From positions 4,030,001-4,094,000 of the forward strand of contig NC_023036.2 in NCBI RefSeq assembly GCF_000317305.3: a DNA stretch of 64,000 nucleotides, given 5' to 3'. Numbering within the stretch: position 1 is the first letter of the stretch; every line of letters begins with the position of its first letter. The position numbers were made by a program, and so were the translations under genes. The notes beneath the pieces were generated by a model. It saw nothing but the letters and a program-made list of their open reading frames with translations, searched no databases and was not told the DNA's origin. This stretch comes from Mycolicibacterium neoaurum VKM Ac-1815D. GTDB taxonomy: Bacteria; Actinomycetota; Actinomycetes; Mycobacteriales; Mycobacteriaceae. Shown in pieces: positions 16,774-25,566 of the stretch.

Positions 16774-18698
16774 ACGTTCGCTCCCACAGATTCCACGGTG
16801 GCCGCGGCCAGCCGTGCGAACTTCGCCTTGTCAGTTTCCTTCTCGCGCAACGTGCCGTCCAGCGCCGAATCGATGATGCCCTCGACCTCGTCGGCCAGGA
16901 AGGCCATGCCCTCGACCTTGGTCACCGACTGGATATCGACCAGGTACTTGCCGCGCAGCAGCAGGGCGAGCTGGCCGAGGTTCATCTCCGGCACGACCAC
17001 CTTGGGGTACTTGCGCAGCACCTCTTCGGTGTTGGCCGGGAACGGGTTGAGGTGACGCAACTGGGCATGCGCGACCTTGATGCCCTTGCGTCGCGCCCGC
17101 CGGCACGCCTCGCCGATGGGGCCATACGAGCTGCCCCATCCGAGCATCAGCAGCTCGGCATCGTCGGTCGGATCGTCGACCACGAGATCGGGCACGGTGA
17201 TGCCGTCGATCTTGAGCTGGCGCAACCGCACCATCAGATCGTGGTTCTTGGGTTCATAGGAGATGTTGCCTGAACCGTTGGCCGCCTCGAGACCGCCGAT
17301 GCGGTGCTCCAGGCCCGGGGTGCCCGGCACGGCGAACTGGCGGGCCAGCGTCTCGGGATCGCGGGCGTAGGGCTCGAAAGGCTCGCCGGACTTGGCGAAC
17401 TTGTGCTCAATGGCCGGGTAGGTGCTGATATCCGGGATACGCCACGGTTCGGAACCGTTGGCGATCGCGCCGTCGGACAGGATGATCACCGGGGTGTGGT
17501 AACCGATCGCGATCCGCACTGCTTCCACCGCGATGTCGAAGCAATCCGACGGCGAGCACGGCGCCAGTACCGCGACCGGCGATTCGCCGTTGCGGCCGTA
17601 GAGCGCCTGCAACAGGTCGGCCTGCTCGGTCTTGGTGGGCAGGCCGGTGGACGGACCGCCGCGCTGGACATCGATGACGAGCAACGGCAATTCGGTCATC
17701 ACGGCCAGGCCGATGGCCTCGGACTTCAGCGATACGCCCGGACCCGAGGTGCTGGTGACGCCGAGCGCACCGCCATAGGAGGCGCCGATGGCGGCACCGA
17801 TACCGGCGATCTCATCCTCGGCCTGGAAGGTCAGCACGTTGAAGTGCTTGTACTTCGACAGCTCGTGCAGGATGTCGCTGGCCGGGGTGATGGGGTACGT
17901 GCCGAGCACGACCTGGATACCGGACAGGTGCCCCGCGGCGACCACACCGTATGCCAGTGCGGTGTTACCCGAGATCTGGCGGTACTCGCCCGACTTCAGC
18001 TTCGCCGGAGCGACCTCGTAGGTGGTGGCGAACGCCTCGGTGGTCTCGCCGTAGTTCCAACCCGCCTTGAGCGCCAGCACGTTGGCCTCGGCGATCTCGG
18101 GCTTACGGGCGAACTTCTCCCGGATGAATGCCTCACTGGCCTCCAACTCGCGGCCGTACATCCACGAGAGCAGCCCGAGCGCGAACATGTTCTTTGCGCG
18201 CTGGCCGTCCTTCTTGGTGGCGCCGATCGCCTCGACGGCGCCGAGGGTCAGGGTGGTCATGGCCACCGACTGCACGACGTAGTCGGACAGTTCCTCGTTC
18301 TCCAAGGGATTGGTGTCATAGCCGACCTTGGCCAGGTTGCGCTTGGTGAACTCGTCGGAGTTGGCGATGATCAGACCGCCGCGCGGCAGGTCGCCGACGT
18401 TGGCCTTCAGCGCCGCCGGGTTCATCGCGACGAGGACGTCGGGACGGTCGCCGGCGGTCAGGATGTCGTAGTCGGCAATCTGGATCTGGAATGACGACAC
18501 ACCCGGCAGGGTGCCCTGTGGTGCCCGGATCTCGGCGGGATAGTTCGGCTGGGTCGCGAGGTCGTTGCCGAAAAGGGCGGCCTCCGAAGTGAAGCGATCG
18601 CCGGTAAGCTGCATTCCGTCACCGGAGTCGCCGGCGAAGCGGATGACCACTTTTTCCAGCTTCTGCCGCGGAGCGCCGGTGCTGCCGTTCTGACCCAC
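16770..18698 (-). CDS. korA: 2-oxoglutarate:ferredoxin oxidoreductase, fused gamma/alpha subunit
   Basis: The 642-residue product starts at a GTG at 18698, with CAGGAAG upstream. The N-terminal gamma-type domain (VIRFAGDSGDGMQLTGDRF) is joined to the alpha domain with the pyrimidine-binding region (GTYPITPASDILHEL, FQAEDEIAGIGAAIGA). It forms the KOR enzyme with KorB. The 4-bp overlap with korB and short gap to mobA indicate one operon. Fusion of gamma and alpha is normal for mycobacterial KorA. Confidence 0.97.
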   Translation of the reverse strand: MGQNGSTGAPRQKLEKVVIRFAGDSGDGMQLTGDRFTSEAALFGNDLATQPNYPAEIRAPQGTLPGVSSFQIQIADYDILTAGDRPDVLVAMNPAALKANVGDLPRGGLIIANSDEFTKRNLAKVGYDTNPLENEELSDYVVQSVAMTTLTLGAVEAIGATKKDGQRAKNMFALGLLSWMYGRELEASEAFIREKFARKPEIAEANVLALKAGWNYGETTEAFATTYEVAPAKLKSGEYRQISGNTALAYGVVAAGHLSGIQVVLGTYPITPASDILHELSKYKHFNVLTFQAEDEIAGIGAAIGASYGGALGVTSTSGPGVSLKSEAIGLAVMTELPLLVIDVQRGGPSTGLPTKTEQADLLQALYGRNGESPVAVLAPCSPSDCFDIAVEAVRIAIGYHTPVIILSDGAIANGSEPWRIPDISTYPAIEHKFAKSGEPFEPYARDPETLARQFAVPGTPGLEHRIGGLEAANGSGNISYEPKNHDLMVRLRQLKIDGITVPDLVVDDPTDDAELLMLGWGSSYGPIGEACRRARRKGIKVAHAQLRHLNPFPANTEEVLRKYPKVVVPEMNLGQLALLLRGKYLVDIQSVTKVEGMAFLADEVEGIIDSALDGTLREKETDKAKFARLAAATVESVGANV

Positions 18699-19008
18699 GA
18701 CTTCCTGCCTTTCACACCCCGGCCGGTGGCGCGTGGCCAGGCGGGCGTTACGTCAAAAACTTTTGGTGTCACTGCGAGTAACCAGTATGGCACTTCTCTT
18801 AGGGTGTCCATTGCCACGCCGCGTGACGACACGCAGGTGGCGACGCGAAGAACTCGCTGGTCAGCGACGTGCAGGGTGTGGCGGTCCACACATCATGTGG
18901 TTTTGGTCACTCAAAGAGCGCGTCATTTCCTAAGGATCTGGTTACCGATCAGTAGCTCTGAGCGACGTACAGGCCCGGCGGAGTTGACACCTGTCAAGTC
19001 TGCGCAGG
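18699..19008. other. Intergenic region with korA promoter
   Basis: This 310-bp gap lies upstream of korA and downstream of the PfkB gene, both on the minus strand. No gene is seen. A small dyad, TTGAC-ACCT-GTCAA (18984-18997), lies just after the PfkB stop and could end that transcript or bind a regulator. Confidence 0.55.
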
Positions 19009-19935
19009 TCAGGCCTTGGTCGACGGCATCTGCGCCCGTTTTTGCAGCTCGCGGGCGACCAGTTCGCTGGCGATCTCCACCGCCCGAACCGGGTTCGCCC
19101 CCGCCGCACGATGCGCCACGTAGCTCGCGGTGAACATATCGCCGGCACCGGTGGTCTGCACGTCCATCACGCGCCATGCGGCAGGAACCCGAGTCACCGA
19201 GCCGTCCCGGTAGATGTCACAACCCTCGGACCCATAGGTGACCAGGATCTCCGGCACCCCGAGCCGGTGCGCGGCCGCGAGGTCGAACGCACCATCGGCG
19301 ACGATCACGGCCTCGTCCTCGGCCAACTTGAGCACGCTGAGGTGACGCAGCAGCTCCGGGGAGAAATCACGGTCCAGCACCAGCGGCCCGACCCGATCGG
19401 CGCGCACCAGACCCTGACCGTCATAGGCGATACGGTGACCGCGCGCCGCCAGATGGGCGAGGGTGTCGGCCGGGAAATCGGTGCGCAGCAGCGGTGCCAG
19501 GTGGATCCAGGTGGTGCGCGGGTCGTCGGCATCGATATCGCCGGGACGCCATACCGGCCCGATCGCCGAGACGCTCATGTGCCGGTGGTCGGTGTCGTCA
19601 TAGTCGAGGCTGAATGCGCTGGTGCGATCGGCGGGAAGCAGCCGAACCAGCGCGCCGAACCGGTCGAGCACCGGGCCGAAGAGTTCGTGATGACGTCGTT
19701 CGCCCATGGCCGCGATGTGCGTGCTGCCCGGTGCCGATTGCAGTGCCACCCCGGCAAATGATGCGCAGCCACCGGGACTCGGGGCGGCACCGTTGATGAC
19801 GTCGATGGCGAGGTTGCCCAGCACCGTCACGCCCGGGACCAGCTGTGGCGCCATCAATCCGAATCCCCCGCCTGCGGTATGTCGTGTGGTCGACACACGG
19901 GTGACGTGGCCGAGCGGTGAAATGGTAGTCCGCAT
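19009..19935 (-). CDS. PfkB-family carbohydrate kinase
   Basis: The 308-residue protein has the ribokinase/PfkB layout. An early Gly-rich segment (GNLAIDVINGAAPSPGG) is followed by the C-terminal signature VQTTGAGDMFTASYV, where GAGD supplies the catalytic Asp. It should phosphorylate a sugar or polyol with ATP. It lies 61 bp after a LacI-family regulator on the same strand and opposite an iolG/iolE-like pair, so its substrate is likely an inositol derivative or related sugar. The exact substrate is unknown. Confidence 0.82.
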   Translation of the reverse strand: MRTTISPLGHVTRVSTTRHTAGGGFGLMAPQLVPGVTVLGNLAIDVINGAAPSPGGCASFAGVALQSAPGSTHIAAMGERRHHELFGPVLDRFGALVRLLPADRTSAFSLDYDDTDHRHMSVSAIGPVWRPGDIDADDPRTTWIHLAPLLRTDFPADTLAHLAARGHRIAYDGQGLVRADRVGPLVLDRDFSPELLRHLSVLKLAEDEAVIVADGAFDLAAAHRLGVPEILVTYGSEGCDIYRDGSVTRVPAAWRVMDVQTTGAGDMFTASYVAHRAAGANPVRAVEIASELVARELQKRAQMPSTKA

Positions 19936-19996
19936 CGGGCGCTTTCAGCGATTCCGCAGCGCGGCCCCGTTCCGGCAGATCCCGCCCCGGAACGTC

Positions 19997-20998
19997 CTAT
20001 CCAGGCACGTTGTGGGGCGTGACGACCTGGATCGGCGCCGGACGCACGGACTCCTCGGGCAGCGCGCGTTGCCGAGCCAGGATCACCCGCATGGCAAGGC
20101 GGGCATCGGCGCGCAGGTCGTTGTGCAGCACCACGGACAACTTGCCCTGGCGCAGCAGTCTGCGGTTGTCGACATCGAGATCGTGTGCGACGAATACCCG
20201 GCACGCGCGTCCGAGCTTCTCGAACGCGGCGACGGTCGCGGCGTTACCGCCCCCCGGCGAGTAGACGGCCTCGATACCGGGGTGGCGGCGCAGCGCGTCG
20301 AGCACCAACGCCTCGGTGTTGGCGTCGATGCCATCCCCCTCGCTGATCTCGACGATCTCGCGACGGGATCCCCGCAAACCTGCCCGGAACCCCACCTCCC
20401 GTTCGCCTTCACCACGGAATACCGTGCGGCTCAGGGTGATCAGCACATCGGCGGGCGCGTCACCCAGCCATTGGTCGACGAGGTACGCCGCCGTCAGCCC
20501 GGCACCGTGATTGTCGATACCGACGTAAGCGGTGCGATCGCTGTTGGCCACATCGGAGGTGTAGGTGACCACAGGCACCCCGGCGCCCACCAGCCGATCG
20601 ACCTGTTCGGCGACCTCGGGCTCGTCCTGCGCCTTGAGGATGACGCCGTGGCTTCCCTTGATACGGCCGAGCACCTCGACCGTGCGGGCCGCCGAACCGG
20701 ATTCCCAGAGGTGGAAGCGAGCCCGCACCGCGGCGGGCGCGAACGCCGGGAGCTCGGCCTCCACGGCTGCTCGGAACGCGTCGGAGAACCGCTGCGGCGT
20801 CTGCATCACGACGTCGATCAGGTAGCGACGGCCGTTGAGCCGCAATTGGGCGCGCTGCTTGTCCAGATCGGCGATGGCCTGCAGCACCTCGGCGCGGGTG
20901 TTCTCCCGGACCCCCGGACGGTCGTTGAGGACGCGGTCGACCGTCGCTTCGCTGAGACCGCACTGCTGGGCGATCTCGCGAACCTTGTATCGGTGCAT
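19997..20998 (-). CDS. LacI-family transcriptional regulator
   Basis: The 333-residue product has an N-terminal HTH (IAQQCGLSEATVDRVLN, residues 8-25) and a periplasmic-binding-protein-like ligand domain (GSHGVILKAQDEP, GIDNHGAGLTAAYLV, AVYSPGGGNAATVAAF). It probably represses its own operon with the PfkB gene and the divergent iolG-like operon until a sugar or inositol ligand binds. A TAGTCT -10 element about 135 bp upstream implies a long leader, which contains two copies of a 13-bp repeat that may be operators. Confidence 0.88.
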   Translation of the reverse strand: MHRYKVREIAQQCGLSEATVDRVLNDRPGVRENTRAEVLQAIADLDKQRAQLRLNGRRYLIDVVMQTPQRFSDAFRAAVEAELPAFAPAAVRARFHLWESGSAARTVEVLGRIKGSHGVILKAQDEPEVAEQVDRLVGAGVPVVTYTSDVANSDRTAYVGIDNHGAGLTAAYLVDQWLGDAPADVLITLSRTVFRGEGEREVGFRAGLRGSRREIVEISEGDGIDANTEALVLDALRRHPGIEAVYSPGGGNAATVAAFEKLGRACRVFVAHDLDVDNRRLLRQGKLSVVLHNDLRADARLAMRVILARQRALPEESVRPAPIQVVTPHNVPG

Positions 20999-21034
20999 CC
21001 CCTACCTCTTCCGCGAGCAGACGTAGACCTGCGC

Positions 21035-21075
21035 TCTGTGCGCCGATTTCGGCAGTTCTGCGTCTGTTCGCCGAT
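21035..21075. promoter_or_regulatory. Paired 13-bp direct repeats upstream of lacI-type gene
   Basis: TCTGTGCGCCGAT (21035-21047) and TCTGTTCGCCGAT (21063-21075) differ by one base and are 28 bp apart. They lie between the two divergent genes inside the probable leader of the LacI-type gene. They are candidate operators for that regulator; a LacI site would normally be a palindrome, so this is uncertain. Confidence 0.4.
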
Positions 21076-21129
21076 ATAGCGGTTGATGGTTTTTTGATGG
21101 CTTTCTGCTGTTGATTGCGGTCGGTGTCA

Positions 21130-21144
21130 CAGCAAGACTAACCG
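21130..21144 (-). promoter_or_regulatory. Promoter core shared with GntR gene
   Basis: The 15-mer CAGCAAGACTAACCG is repeated exactly at 27525-27539. Read on the minus strand it contains TAGTCT, a good actinobacterial -10 hexamer, positioned to drive the LacI-type gene here and the GntR gene there. Confidence 0.45.
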
Positions 21145-21184
21145 TGGTGTGCGCCTTGGACGCACCGGACGAACGGAGAATCCC

Positions 21185-22204
21185 ATGACCACCATCGGTG
21201 TGATCGGACTGGGCCGCATCGGCGCATTCCACACCGAAACCCTTGCCGGACTCGACGGGATCGACGGGCTGGTGATCACCGACGAACGTCCCGACGTGAC
21301 CGCGGCGGTGGCCGCCAAGCACGGCGCCACGGCGGTCGGATCCGTCGAGGAACTGCTGGCGTCCGGCGTCGACGGGGTCGTGGTCGCCGCCGCCACCCCC
21401 GCACACGCGGACCTCACGCTCGCCGCGGTCGAACGCGGGATCCCCACCTTCTGCGAGAAGCCGATCGCCTCCACCGCCGCCGAGAGCGCGCGGGTCGCGG
21501 AGACCATCATGTGCACCGGGGTACCGGTGCAGGTGGGCTATCAGCGCCGGTTCGACGCCGCGTTCGCCGCGGCCAAGACCGCCGTCGACAACGGCAGCCT
21601 CGGCATCCTGCACACCGTGCGCAGCACCACGATGGATCCCGCTCCCCCGCCGCTGGACTACATCAAGGGCTCCGGCGGCATCTTCCGGGACTGTGCCGTC
21701 CACGATTTCGACGTCGTCCGCTGGATCACCGGCCAGCAGGCCGTCGAGGTCTACGCCACCGGGTCGGTGCAGGGTGACCCGCTGTTCGCCGAGTACGGCG
21801 ATGTCGACACCGCCGCGGTGGTGGTGCGATTCGACGGTGGCGCACTGGGAGTCATCTCCAACGCCCGATACAACGCACGCGGTTACGACTGCCGTCTCGA
21901 GATCCACGGCTTCGACGATTCGGTGGCCGCAGGCTGGGACCAGGGTGCACCACTGCGCAATGTCGACCCGGCCAACGAGTTCCCCACCGGACCGGCGCAC
22001 AACTTCTTCATGGATCGCTTCACCGAGGCGTTCCGCACCGAGCTGGCCGGTTTCCTTGAGGTCGCCAAGGGCGGCCCGGTCCGCGGCGCGACCGTCGCCG
22101 ACGCCGTCGAGGTGGCCTGGATGGCAGAGGCCGCCACCGAGTCCCTGCGCCGTGGCACCCCGGTGGCACTCGAGTCGGTCAAAGCGAAGGTAGGCACCGC
22201 ATGA
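21185..22204 (+). CDS. Inositol 2-dehydrogenase-like oxidoreductase (GFO/IDH/MocA family)
   Basis: The 339-residue product starts at an ATG at 21185 with GGAGA upstream. The NAD-binding motif is GVIGLGRIGAFHTE. CEKPIAST holds the family Lys-Pro pair, and GGIFRDCAVHDFDVVRW contains the conserved Asp and His of inositol dehydrogenases. It should oxidise myo-inositol or a stereoisomer to an inosose. It overlaps the next gene by ATGA and diverges from the LacI regulator. The iolG assignment is by family and context. Confidence 0.85.
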   Translation: MTTIGVIGLGRIGAFHTETLAGLDGIDGLVITDERPDVTAAVAAKHGATAVGSVEELLASGVDGVVVAAATPAHADLTLAAVERGIPTFCEKPIASTAAESARVAETIMCTGVPVQVGYQRRFDAAFAAAKTAVDNGSLGILHTVRSTTMDPAPPPLDYIKGSGGIFRDCAVHDFDVVRWITGQQAVEVYATGSVQGDPLFAEYGDVDTAAVVVRFDGGALGVISNARYNARGYDCRLEIHGFDDSVAAGWDQGAPLRNVDPANEFPTGPAHNFFMDRFTEAFRTELAGFLEVAKGGPVRGATVADAVEVAWMAEAATESLRRGTPVALESVKAKVGTA

Positions 22205-23067
22205 GCATCAAACTTGCCGGAGCACCCATCTCCTGGGGCGTCTGCGAGGTGCCGGGATGGGGCCACCAGTTGGCCCCCGCACGGGTCCTCGCCGAGATGC
22301 GCGGTGTCGGCCTGACGGCCACCGAACTGGGCCCGGAGGGTTTCCTGCCCGCCGACCCCACGGAACTGACGTCCGTCCTGGCCGAGCACCAGCTCAGCTG
22401 CGTGGGCGGCTTCGTCCCGGTGATCCTGCACCAGGTCGACCATGATCCGGCCGAAGAGCTTGCCGGGCCGCTGGATTCGCTGATCGCCGCCGGCGCCGGC
22501 GTGGTGGTGCTGGCCGCCGCCACCGGTGCCGATGGCTACGACTCACGACCCGTGCTCGACGAAGCGCAGTGGAACACGTTGCTGGCCAACCTGGATCGGC
22601 TGGCCGGCATCGTCGCCGACCGCGGCCTGTTGGCGGTGCTGCACCCGCATGTCGGCACCATCGTGGAAACCCGCGCCGAAGTCGACCGGGTGCTGGGTGG
22701 TTCGTCCATCCCGCTGTGCCTGGACACCGGGCACCTCCTCATCGGCGGCACCGACCCGCTGGAGCTGGCCAAGGCCGTCCCGCAGCGCATCGCGCACGCC
22801 CATCTCAAGGACGTCGACGCGGCGTTGGCCGCCAAGGTGCAATCAGGCGAGCTCAGCTACACCGCGGCCGTCAAGGCGGGTATGTACACCCCGCTGGGCA
22901 CCGGCGATGTGGATATCGAAGCCATCGTCGGTGTGTTGCGCGACAACGGGTTCGACGGTTGGTTCGTGATGGAGCAGGACACCATTCTCGACGGCGCGCC
23001 CGCCGGTGACGGTCCGGTGGCCGATGTGCGGGCCAGCGTCGCCTTCCTCAACGGCATCATGGCCTGA
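22201..23067 (+). CDS. IolE-like sugar phosphate isomerase/epimerase (TIM barrel)
   Basis: The 288-residue product has an AP-endonuclease-2-like TIM barrel: GAPISWGVCEVP at the start, ATELGPEGFLP, AVLHPHVGTIVE, CLDTGHLLIGG, AHAHLKDVD and WFVMEQDT with metal-binding Glu, His and Asp. This pattern fits 2-keto-myo-inositol dehydratase (IolE) or an inosose isomerase. It is coupled to the iolG-like gene by an ATGA overlap. Which of the two reactions it catalyses cannot be decided from sequence. Confidence 0.8.
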   Translation: MSIKLAGAPISWGVCEVPGWGHQLAPARVLAEMRGVGLTATELGPEGFLPADPTELTSVLAEHQLSCVGGFVPVILHQVDHDPAEELAGPLDSLIAAGAGVVVLAAATGADGYDSRPVLDEAQWNTLLANLDRLAGIVADRGLLAVLHPHVGTIVETRAEVDRVLGGSSIPLCLDTGHLLIGGTDPLELAKAVPQRIAHAHLKDVDAALAAKVQSGELSYTAAVKAGMYTPLGTGDVDIEAIVGVLRDNGFDGWFVMEQDTILDGAPAGDGPVADVRASVAFLNGIMA

Positions 23068-23083
23068 TACCGAAAACTCCCAG

Positions 23084-23123
23084 ACGACATCGCGACCCGA
23101 CAACCGTCGGGTCGCGATGTCGT
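23084..23123. terminator. Bidirectional hairpin terminator
   Basis: An 18-bp stem (23084-23101 and 23106-23123) with loop AACC lies between the convergent iolE-like and SRPBCC genes. The pairing is perfect and GC-rich. Confidence 0.87.
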
Positions 23124-23131
23124 TGGTGCGG

Positions 23132-23605
23132 TCAGTGCGTCAGATACCTGTCGGCAAGCCCGGTCAACGTCTTCTCGATGCCCTGGGCATTCTGCTTCTT
23201 CATGCCCAAGAGCTCGATGACGAACGGCACCTTGGCCGAGGAATAGTCGAAGGTCTCGGTGACCTTGGTGATGCCGGGACTCACCTCGGCGAACTCCCAA
23301 CGCCACTTGTGCCCGAGCGGGTGCTGCCACTCGACGATCTCGTTCTCCCTGGCCTTCGTCACCGTGGACGTGATCTTGTAGGGCAGCCCGTATTGGGTCA
23401 TGCCGATCGTGAACTTGTCGCCCTCGGACACCCGGTGCGGACCCTTGACCTCGACATCGCGCACCGTTCCCGATCCGTCGATCTCGTGGTGCCGATGCGG
23501 GTCGGCGATCTGCTCGAACAGCGTGGCCACCGGTGCGGTGACCTGCACGCTACGGCTGACGGACTGCTTGCCTGCGTCTTCTGTCTTCAGTGTCGTCGTG
23601 GTCAT
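23132..23605 (-). CDS. SRPBCC-family (START-like) protein
   Basis: The 157-residue product has a polyketide-cyclase/START-like fold: VTAPVATLFEQIADPHRHHEID near the N-terminus, then a beta-rich part (VEWQHPLGHKWRWEF) and a C-terminal helix ending at LADRYLTH. Such proteins bind a hydrophobic ligand in a helix-grip cavity. The ligand is unknown. It follows the ABC ATPase gene by 62 bp on the same strand and may be read through from that operon. Confidence 0.78.
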   Translation of the reverse strand: MTTTTLKTEDAGKQSVSRSVQVTAPVATLFEQIADPHRHHEIDGSGTVRDVEVKGPHRVSEGDKFTIGMTQYGLPYKITSTVTKARENEIVEWQHPLGHKWRWEFAEVSPGITKVTETFDYSSAKVPFVIELLGMKKQNAQGIEKTLTGLADRYLTH

Positions 23606-23667
23606 GTCGCCGTTATACCCGCGCACCGGGTGGCCTACACGAGACGGCAGGCCGGGCGCGGGGTGAG

Positions 23668-24483
23668 TCAGCGACCGAGCTCGTGGCTGAGCGCCTCGAG
23701 CTCGTCACCGCCGGCCATCTGTTGGGTCAGATGCTCCAGCGTGATGTCGTCATAGGTGCAGTCCAGCTTCTGACGGCCCCGGTTGAGCAGTACGAAATGG
23801 TCGCCCACCATGTGGGCGTGGTGCGGGTTGTGTGTGATGAAGACGACACCGAAGCCGGCCTCCTTGGCCGCGGTGATGTATTTGAGCACCACACCGGACT
23901 GTTTCACACCCAGCGCCGCGGTCGGTTCGTCGAGAATCAGCACCCGCGCACCGAAGAAGACCGCCCGCGCGATGGCGACGCACTGGCGCTGCCCACCGGA
24001 CAGCGACCCGATCGGCGCGTCGACATCGGGCAGTTCGATGCCCATCTTCGACAGCTCGGCCAGCGTGGTCGCCCGCATGGCGTTGGCGTCCAGCGACCAC
24101 GGGAACGACTTCTTGCGCACCTCCTGGCCGAGGAAGAAGTTGCGCCACACCGGCATCAGCGGGACGACGGCGAGGTTCTGGTAGACGGTCGCGATGCCCT
24201 TGTCCAGGGCGTCGGCCGGTGAGGAGAACGTGGTGACCTCACCGTCGACCAGCAGTTCACCCTCAGTCTGCTGATGCAGGCCGGCGATGATCTTGATCAG
24301 CGTGGACTTGCCTGCACCGTTGTCGCCGAGAATGCCGGTGACCTCACCGGCATGCACGCGCAGGCTGATGTCCGCCAGCGCGGTGATGTTGCCATAGGAC
24401 TTGCCGACATTGCGCAGCTCGACCAGTGGCACCTTCTTACCGCCGGAGGATGCGTTGCTCGGGGTCTCGACTGTTGCGGTCAT
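23668..24483 (-). CDS. Sugar ABC transporter ATP-binding protein
   Basis: The 271-residue product has one ABC domain: Walker A GDNGAGKST, signature LSGGQRQ, Walker B VLILDEPTAAL and the switch His in FITHNPHH. It is of the single-domain ribose/fructose-importer type (FrcA-like), half the length of RbsA. It starts four bases after the permease stop. With the permease and lipoprotein it should form an importer for inositol or a related sugar. Confidence 0.92.
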   Translation of the reverse strand: MTATVETPSNASSGGKKVPLVELRNVGKSYGNITALADISLRVHAGEVTGILGDNGAGKSTLIKIIAGLHQQTEGELLVDGEVTTFSSPADALDKGIATVYQNLAVVPLMPVWRNFFLGQEVRKKSFPWSLDANAMRATTLAELSKMGIELPDVDAPIGSLSGGQRQCVAIARAVFFGARVLILDEPTAALGVKQSGVVLKYITAAKEAGFGVVFITHNPHHAHMVGDHFVLLNRGRQKLDCTYDDITLEHLTQQMAGGDELEALSHELGR

Positions 24484-24487
24484 CAGA

Positions 24488-25546
24488 TCACTTCTTCGCT
24501 GCGTAGTTACGGAAGGCATTGTTGGCGATCACCGCGAACAGCAGCATCCCGCCGAGGAAGAACTTGAACCAGTCCGGATCCCAGCCCGCATAGACGATGC
24601 CCTGATTGGTCATGCCGAAGATGAACGCACCGATGGCGGCGCCGACCGCGGTGCCGTATCCACCGGTGAGCAGACAGCCACCGATGACCGCGGCGATGAT
24701 GTAGAAGAACTCGTTACCGATGCCCTGCCCGGACTGCACGGTGTTGAACGCGAACAGCAGATGCATGCCGACGAACCAGGCGCAGAAGCCGACGAACATG
24801 AACAGCCCGATCTTGACCTTCGTCACCGGAATGCCGATGGCACGGGCGCTTTCGGCATCGCCGCCGACGGCGAAGATCCAGTTGCCGATCCTGGTCTTGA
24901 ACAGCACCCAGGTCGCGACGACGGTGAACACCAGCCACCACAGCACGGTCACCCGGATACCGACACCGAACACGGTGAAGCTGGAGGAGAAGACCTTCTG
25001 CGCGGACTCCCAGCCGGCCATATCGTTGACGCTCTGGGTGGCCACCTGTCCGGCAACCAGTTTCGTGACGGCCAGGTTGATACCGGCCAGCATGAAGAAC
25101 GTGCTCAGCGTGATCAGGAAGCTGGGGATCTTGGTCTTCATCACCAGGAAGCCGTTGAAGAAACCCACCGCCAACGACAGCACCAGCGCCAACGCGGCAC
25201 CGACCCAGAGATTCAGGTGCAGGTTGTAGGCCAGCATCGATGCCGCCAGTGAACTGAACGTCACCGCGACGCCGGCCGAGAGGTCGAACTCGCCGCCGAT
25301 CATCAGCAGCGCCACACCGCAGGCCATGATGCCGATAGTGCTGCTGGCGTAGAGCACGGTGGCCAGCGAGGAGGCCTCCCGGAACGGCGCCGCCACCACC
25401 AGGAACGCGATGAAGATGCCGATGGCGCCGATACCGGCACCCATCTCCGGGCGGATCAGTATGCGCTGTAGACGATTTCGTTCCTTGACTCGTTCGTCAC
25501 GGACGACCGTGTGGTTTTCGAGGGTCACCTCGGTCTGGGTGGACAT
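24488..25546 (-). CDS. Sugar ABC transporter permease (RbsC-type)
   Basis: The 352-residue protein starts at an ATG at 25546 and has about ten hydrophobic segments. LLMIGGEFDLSAG and AVGGDAESARAIGIPV are hallmark loops of the ribose/inositol permease family that contact the ATPase. A 66-residue in-frame extension upstream overlaps the next gene's end and looks spurious. It lies between the lipoprotein and ATPase genes. Confidence 0.93.
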   Translation of the reverse strand: MSTQTEVTLENHTVVRDERVKERNRLQRILIRPEMGAGIGAIGIFIAFLVVAAPFREASSLATVLYASSTIGIMACGVALLMIGGEFDLSAGVAVTFSSLAASMLAYNLHLNLWVGAALALVLSLAVGFFNGFLVMKTKIPSFLITLSTFFMLAGINLAVTKLVAGQVATQSVNDMAGWESAQKVFSSSFTVFGVGIRVTVLWWLVFTVVATWVLFKTRIGNWIFAVGGDAESARAIGIPVTKVKIGLFMFVGFCAWFVGMHLLFAFNTVQSGQGIGNEFFYIIAAVIGGCLLTGGYGTAVGAAIGAFIFGMTNQGIVYAGWDPDWFKFFLGGMLLFAVIANNAFRNYAAKK

Positions 25547-25566
25547 CTCTGCTCTTTCCGACACTG

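Noticed and set aside
17304..18494. 396-codon open frame opposite korA
   Set aside because: It is the antisense mirror of a well-supported gene in GC-rich DNA and has no ribosome site or recognisable motif.
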